From positions 10,690,001-10,754,000 of the forward strand of contig JARDYH010000003.1 in NCBI GenBank assembly GCA_029215795.1: a stretch of 64,000 bases of DNA, given 5' to 3'. This stretch comes from Anniella stebbinsi. Taxonomy: Eukaryota; Chordata; Lepidosauria; Squamata; Anniellidae. Numbering within the stretch: position 1 is the stretch's first letter; each line of letters starts with the position of its first letter. The notes under the pieces are model-generated. The model was not told the DNA's origin. It saw only the letters and a list, made by a program, of their open reading frames with translations, and did no database searches. The translations under genes were made by a program, and so were the position numbers. Shown here piece after piece: positions 58,922 to 64,000 of this stretch.

Positions 58922-59337
58922 TAGATATTGGGAGCAGAAAGCCAATCAGAGAGGCATTGGAGCTATTAGATTATAAAGTTATAGAAGGACTACTGATGAA
59001 AGTCAGGAGAATGGTAGAAAAGCTGTAAAGATTCTTTACCTGTGAGAAATTGTTATAGAATTATCACTATTCCTTCTATTTTTGATACTCAGGGTGTGTC
59101 TGCCTTTGCTTATCTAACTAAAATCTTGGGGGGGGACTCTCTGGTCCCAAAGATGACTGAGCATGCTTAGTGCCTGCAGACTGTTGAGTGAGTATTGCAG
59201 GGGTGGAGGTGACCAACACTGTATGGGAGGAGGGAATGGATTTGAGTATCCCAGAAAAATATCCCAGGAGCACATTTTATTGCAGGTTCCACTGCTTTCA
59301 ATATATTCTTTGGACTATAGTCACATAAACACAGCTC

Positions 59338-59645
59338 ATAAAAACATAAGAAGAGCCATCCTGGATCAGACCAAGGGTCCAGCCAGCCCAGCACTCAGTT
59401 CAGACAATGGCTAACCAGCTCTCAAACAGAAACCCACAAGCAGGACATGGGTGCAACAGCACCCTTCTGCCCATGTTCCCCTGCAACTGGTGAACATAGG
59501 CATACTTGCCTCTGATACTGGAGGTAGCACATAGCCATCAGGACTAGTAGCCATTGATAGTCTTCTCCAGGAATTTGTCTACTCCCCTTTTAAAGCCATC
59601 CAAATTGGTGATCATTTCTACATCTGGAGGTAGTGAATCCATAGT
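59338..59645 (-). mobile_element. CR1/L3-like LINE 3' end, first of two adjacent copies
   Basis: AAACATAAGAAGAGCCATCC through TTAAAGCCATCCAAATTGGT. It stops where the next copy begins at 59650. Confidence 0.7.
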
Positions 59646-59647
59646 TT

Positions 59648-60310
59648 AATTAAGAGCATAAGAAGTGTCATGCTGGATCAGACCAAGGGTCCATCTAGTC
59701 CAGCCCTCTGCTCACACAGTGACCAACCAGCCGTTGACCAGGGACCAACAAAATAGGACATGGTGCAACAGCATCCTCCCACCCCTGTCCCCCAGCAACT
59801 GGTGCACACAGTCTTGCTGCTTTGGATACCAGTGGTAGTACATAACCATCAGGGCTAGTAGCCATTAATTGCCTTCTCCAGGAATGTATCTAACCCCCTT
59901 TTAAAGCCATCCAAATTGGTGGCCGTCGCTACATCTTGTGGTAGTGAATTCCATAATTTAACTATGTGCCGTGTGAAAAAGGGCTTGCATTTATCTATCC
60001 TGAATCTCCCACTAATCAGCTTCTTGGGATGACCCCATTGGGTTCTAGTATTTTGAGAAAGGGAGAAATATGTCTCCCTATCCATATTCCCCACACCATG
60101 CATAATGTTATACACCTCTATCATGTCTCCTCTTAGCCTCCTTGTTCTCAAGCTAAACAATTCCAACTGTTGTAACCTTCCCTCATAGGGAAGATGCTCC
60201 AGTCCCTTGATTGTTTTATTTGCCCTTTTCTGCCCTTTTTCAGCTCTACAATATCTTTTGTTTTTAGGTATCGTGACCAGAACTATCCATAGTATTCTAA
60301 GTGTGGACAT
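59648..60310 (-). mobile_element. CR1/L3-like LINE with open C-terminal frame
   Basis: The minus-strand frame 60310-59855 is open for 151 codons. It reads EKGQKRANKTIKGLEHLPYE, then RLQQLELFSLRTRRLRGDMI, then KPFFTRHIVKLWNSLPQDVA and ends FKRGLDTFLEKAINGY. This is the C-terminal end of a CR1-superfamily reverse transcriptase (RRLRGD, WNSLP and FK..LD are the usual landmarks). The 3' UTR continues to about 59650. It is the reference copy for the shorter fragments in the window and lacks the catalytic domain. Confidence 0.75.
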
Positions 60311-60539
60311 ACCACAGATTTTTATAAAGGCATTATGATATAAAGGCAGTATGATGTTGACCTAGTGAGCTGTTGCTGTGAAAAGGGCAAATTTCATGTC
60401 AGGCATAATTAGGAAAGGAATTGAGAATAAAACTACTAAAATCAAACTGCCCTTATACAAATGTATGATGTGACCACCCTTGGAATAATCTGGTCTCTGC
60501 CCCGTAAAAAAAAGGCTATTGTAGAGTTGGGAAAAGTGC

Positions 60540-61085
60540 AGAAAAGGGCAACTAAACTGATAAAGTGTGTTTGTTTTGTTAACCTTATTTAAAAATAAAA
60601 TAAAATGTCATGAGGAAAAACAAAAGGGCAACTAAAGTGATCCAAGGGCTGCATCAGGTCCCCTGTGAGGAAAGGTTACAACGTTTAGCTTACAAAAAAG
60701 GGAAGTAAAGAGAGACGTGAGAGAGGTGTACAAAATTATGCATACTGTAGAGGAAGTGGATGGGGAGACGTTACTCCCCCCTTCCCCCCACATACTAGAA
60801 TTCGGGATCATCCCGTGATTGGTGGGAGATTCAGGACAGATCAAAAGAAATACTTGTCCACACAGCCCATAATTTATAGAATTTGCTACCACAAATGGCT
60901 GCAAATTTGGGTGGCTTTAAAAGAAGAGTGGACAAATTCATGGAGGATAAGGCAACCCACGGCTACTAGCCCTGATGGCTACATGCTACCCCCAGTATCA
61001 AAGGCAGTATGCCTATGTACACCAGTTGCTGGGGAACATGGATGAGAGAGTGTTGTTGCACTCATGTCCTGCTTGTGGGTTTTCT
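60540..61085 (+). mobile_element. CR1/L3-like LINE 3' portion, frame broken
   Basis: In sense it contains GTGAGAGAGGTGTACAAAAT (the RRLRGD..EVYKIM region, with stops), then GGCTACTAGCCCTGATGGCT and CACCAGTTGCTGGGGAACAT. It faces the two antisense copies immediately to its left. Confidence 0.65.
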
Positions 61086-61232
61086 TGCTTTTGACTCAGC
61101 AGAAGCACCTCTGGATTAAGTTTCAATTTGTTTGCCCTCATCCAATCCATTACCAACTTCAGACACCAATTAAGAGCTAGAATATTAACTCATCATTCAC
61201 TGCAGTACAATGGCATGCACCCTGGCACATTA

Positions 61233-61254
61233 AAAACACACACACACACACACA
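61233..61254. repeat. (CA)n microsatellite
   Basis: About eleven CA units. Confidence 0.9.
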
Positions 61255-61611
61255 GTGGCATAAATTATCCTCAAACGATCCTTCTTTAGAAGATCCTCCA
61301 TACCTCCACTACCTCAATACTTCCAACATTTCATTGCCCATATCAACGCCTTTTCCCACAAACCAAATTCCATGGATTCCTGGAGAGAAGGAAAACACAT
61401 TAAATCCCACAATCTGGTAGAGCAGTCGGCAGTGGGAGAACATGTTCTGGTTGTTCATTTGCTGAAGCATCGAGCTAGTGCGCTCAGCCACACTGCCCTG
61501 TCACAGTTCAAGTTACCTTAATTATGCTTCTTCAGGACGTGAATCCAGTAATTATATAGTCTCACCAATGGGGTGGCTGTAATGACTTCTGTTATAAAAG
61601 GCACAGCAAAG

Positions 61612-61705
61612 AAAAGAGATTTACGTTACAATACCATGCATGTTTACTTGGAAATAAGTCTCTTTTCTCCCTTGTAAGTAAGTTTAGGATTGCAGCCTCA
61701 GAGAG
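61612..61705. repeat. GCAATCCTAT-family short repeat
   Basis: ACCATGCATGTTTACTTGGA, then AATAAGTCTC and AAGTTTAGGATTGCAGCCT. Confidence 0.5.
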
Positions 61706-61810
61706 CAATTGTATGGCCTTTAGACAGCATCTGGGGGGAGGGGCATTCTTGGAGCCAAGGTAAAAGTCAGCACTCCAACCGCGGATCCGCGAGTCCAAAC
61801 TCTCCGCCCC

Positions 61811-62591
61811 ATATTGTTTTAAGAGAATCCTGTTGGTCTCCATGATGATTTAACAAAACAAATTAGTGATTACAACTGGGGGAGGATATGGGAATCAAGA
61901 ATGCTAAAGTTATTATCAGTTAGGATAAAAGAGAATTATTACAAAATAATTTGGAGGTGGTATTTAACACCAGTAAGATTACATCAGATAGATAAGAAAA
62001 TTTCGAAGAAATGTTGGAGGGGATGTCAGGAGGTTGGAACATACTTTCATATGTGGTGGACATGTGAGTATGTACAAAAATTTTGGAAAAGGGTTTTTAA
62101 AGAAATAAGTGAAATAATGGGAAGCAATGTGGAAACAAGTCCAAATTTGGCTTTACTTTCAATTTTTGATAAAGAAATTGGGAATCAAAATATGAGGGAT
62201 TTGATTAACAACCTCCTGACACCCGCCAGATTAATGATAGCTAAGAATTGGAAAATACAAGGAAATTACAGAATAGAAGAATGGTATAAAGAAGTATGGG
62301 ATATTGCGATTAATGATAAATTAACATGTAATATAAAAGTAAAGAGGGGATTATCTAAGAAGAATAATTTTGAAAATATATGGGGGCTATTTTTAGACTT
62401 TGTATTAATAAAGGGGAAAGGTTGTACACCTTTAAAAGATTCTTTACAATTTTGGAAGAATGTATAATAGAACAGAATAAAAGAAGGTCTCAATGGGTTA
62501 GGGAGCACTGGGGGGTTGTTAAGGTTATGTTAGTATATTATTTTATGATTATGTTGTATTATATATTGAAAAATAAAAAAAACTTTAAAAA
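61811..62591 (+). mobile_element. 5'-truncated L1 LINE with perfect 14-bp TSD
   Basis: The frame 61901-62467 encodes YKIIWRWYLTPVRLHQIDKK, then KCWRGCQEVGTYFHMWWTCE and YVQKFWKRVFKEI: the C-terminal cysteine-rich end of reptilian L1 ORF2. An AT-rich tail with AAAATAAAAAAAAC follows. AAACTCTCCGCCCC flanks both sides (61797-61810 and 62592-62605), which defines the insertion exactly. The reverse transcriptase and endonuclease domains are absent. The open frame and intact duplication suggest a recent insertion. The first ~90 bp could be an inverted 5' segment or additional L1. Confidence 0.85.
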
Positions 62592-63149
62592 AAACTCTCC
62601 GCCCCCTACCCCTCGCAGCCAGTGCGGAAAGAACCATACGCATGTTCTCGGAGAGGTGGGAAAGGGAGCAGTTCCGTGGCTGGGGAAGGGACTGAGGATG
62701 ACCGTCAGCCTCCAAGTTTGGGGGCTGGCCGCCATCCTAATAGGATTGCACCCTTTTTCTCTTTATAATTTCTTCCCAAAGAGCGCTTTTTTCTTAATAT
62801 CAATAAAGATTTGTTCTTTTTTACATTTTACTTACATTTTTAAAAAAACAACCATTGCCATTGGAAATGTTACAGGGTTGGATCCAACAGAGGCTCGCAC
62901 TGGAGGAAGGGGAATTACTTTCATCAGTTCCTCCCCCCCCTCTGTAGTCCCCAGCATCGCCTCCCACGCTCTTCCAGAGGGTTCTCCCAACAGCTTCTAG
63001 AGGGAACAAGGGACTGCAGGGGGAAATTGTGAACAATCACCTTCCCCTCTTCCTCTAGTGGGAGAGCCCCATGGGCAGAATGGTCCCATAGTTGGACCTG
63101 ACCGACAGTATGTTGAAACTAAAAAAACAAGCTGAAGACTTAAAGAAAT

Positions 63150-63250
63150 GATTATATGCACAAGCCTATACATGTTTACTCGGGGGTAAATCCCAATGAC
63201 TCCAGTGGGTCTTAATCCCAACCAAGGGTATAGGATTGCAGCCTTAGCCA
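63150..63250. repeat. GCAATCCTAT-family short repeat
   Basis: GCCTATACATGTTTACTCGG, AATCCCAATGACTCCAGTGG and GTATAGGATTGCAGCCTTAG. Confidence 0.55.
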
Positions 63251-63331
63251 ACTCTGCAAACAATCTTCCTTTAGTGGAATGCCAATTGTGAGTTGTGGCC
63301 CAAGAGAAGAACTGAACACCATGATCAAAAC

Positions 63332-63651
63332 TAGGCTGACCATCTGAAAAGGAGGACAGGGCTCATGTAACTTTAACAGTTGCAGACAAAAGGGAATTTC
63401 AGCCAGTGTCATTTGTATGCAATTAGTTCCTGGTGAAATTCCCTCTTCATCACAACAGTTAAAGTTGCAGGCACTATACTAGAGTGACCATATACAAAAG
63501 AAGGCAGGGCCCCTGCAACTTTAACTGTTGTGATGAAGAGGGAATTTCACCAGGAACTAATTGCAGACAAATGACACTGGCTGAAATTTGCTTTTCTCTA
63601 CAACTGTTAAAGTTACATGAGCCCTGACCTCCTTTTCTTATGGTCAGCCTA
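63332..63651. mobile_element. hAT-like foldback element, copy 7 (320 bp), 8-bp TSD
   Basis: The ends are TAGGCTGACCATCTGAAAAG and GGTCAGCCTA. The perfect duplication ATCAAAAC lies at 63324-63331 and 63652-63659. The asymmetric centre (GCACTATACTAGAGTGACC) shows it is inserted in the opposite orientation to the 11237 copy. Confidence 0.85.
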
Positions 63652-63659
63652 ATCAAAAC

Positions 63660-64000
63660 CCAAAAGGAAACACCCGAGGAGAAATGTGAAAGTAGCCCCT
63701 CAGGAAACGTATAGCATTCAGTGTTCCTATCGAGGAAGTTGTCAGTACATTTCAAAAGGAAAACACTTGTATACATTGCAGAGATGCAGCTCTACTATAA
63801 GACAAACCCCTCAGAAATCAAGGCAGAGTGGCTGTTGAACAGGCTGAAATAATGTTTACTACTTAGGGAGGTGGAAGTGGTACGGAAGGCCACATTCATT
63901 TGAAAAATATAAACCCAGTTAGGAGAAGCTGCCGTCGTCTGGAAAAGCAGCTTCTCTCAAGTTCAAGGACAAGAAAATCGCCCTAGACGTTTTCCAGAGT
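63660..64000. other. End of window, nothing recognised
   Basis: I find no repeat family or coding sequence in this last 340 bp. Confidence 0.5.

Noticed and set aside
62380..63000. 206-residue plus-strand frame
   Set aside because: It overlaps the L1 3' end in another frame and runs through the poly(A) tail and target duplication, so it is a chance frame.

Overview
The window is vertebrate nuclear DNA, most likely from a squamate reptile (lizard or snake). The evidence is one split gene with large introns and canonical splice sites, plus a mixed repeat load: CR1/L3-like, L2-like, L1 and R4/Dong-like LINE copies, tRNA-derived SINEs and many palindromic hAT-like elements. The species cannot be fixed from sequence alone.

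The only gene I can support is the 3' end of CELF2 (CUGBP Elav-like family member 2), on the + strand. Four coding exons are visible: 6180-6311, 15129/15147-15326, 18368-18511 and 20810-20937. They encode the end of the divergent linker and the complete third RRM, ending in the family's C-terminal SKNDSKPY. Every junction is phase 1 and the three internal exons are multiples of three. Tandem donors at the first exon and tandem acceptors at the second would give four in-frame linker variants. Exon-quality sequence stops at 20937, and a long AT-rich 3' UTR with several poly(A) signals follows.

Layout. 1-6179: intron, with an R4/Dong-like LINE in TAA repeats and an inverted pair of MITEs. 6312-15128: intron, with a palindromic element, a CR1/L3 copy and the first 320-bp hAT foldback. 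15327-18367: intron, with a GATA/GCTA array. 18512-20809: intron, with CR1/L3 and MITE copies. 20810-24480: last exon and UTR. 24480-31000: unusually repeat-poor 3' flank, possibly distal UTR or regulatory DNA. 31000-64000: intergenic, packed with repeats, with no host gene recognised. A splice-acceptor-like site at 33515 followed by a short open frame and strong poly(A) signals (34095, 34482) could be a distal terminal exon of CELF2; a consensus donor at 20981, 44 nt after the stop codon, makes a spliced 3' UTR possible.

The most distinctive non-genic feature is a family of 300-320 bp elements that are palindromes made of palindromes, with hAT-type termini. Three copies have perfect 8-bp target-site duplications. 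Almost all predicted ORFs outside CELF2 are either LINE remnants or chance frames inside repeats.
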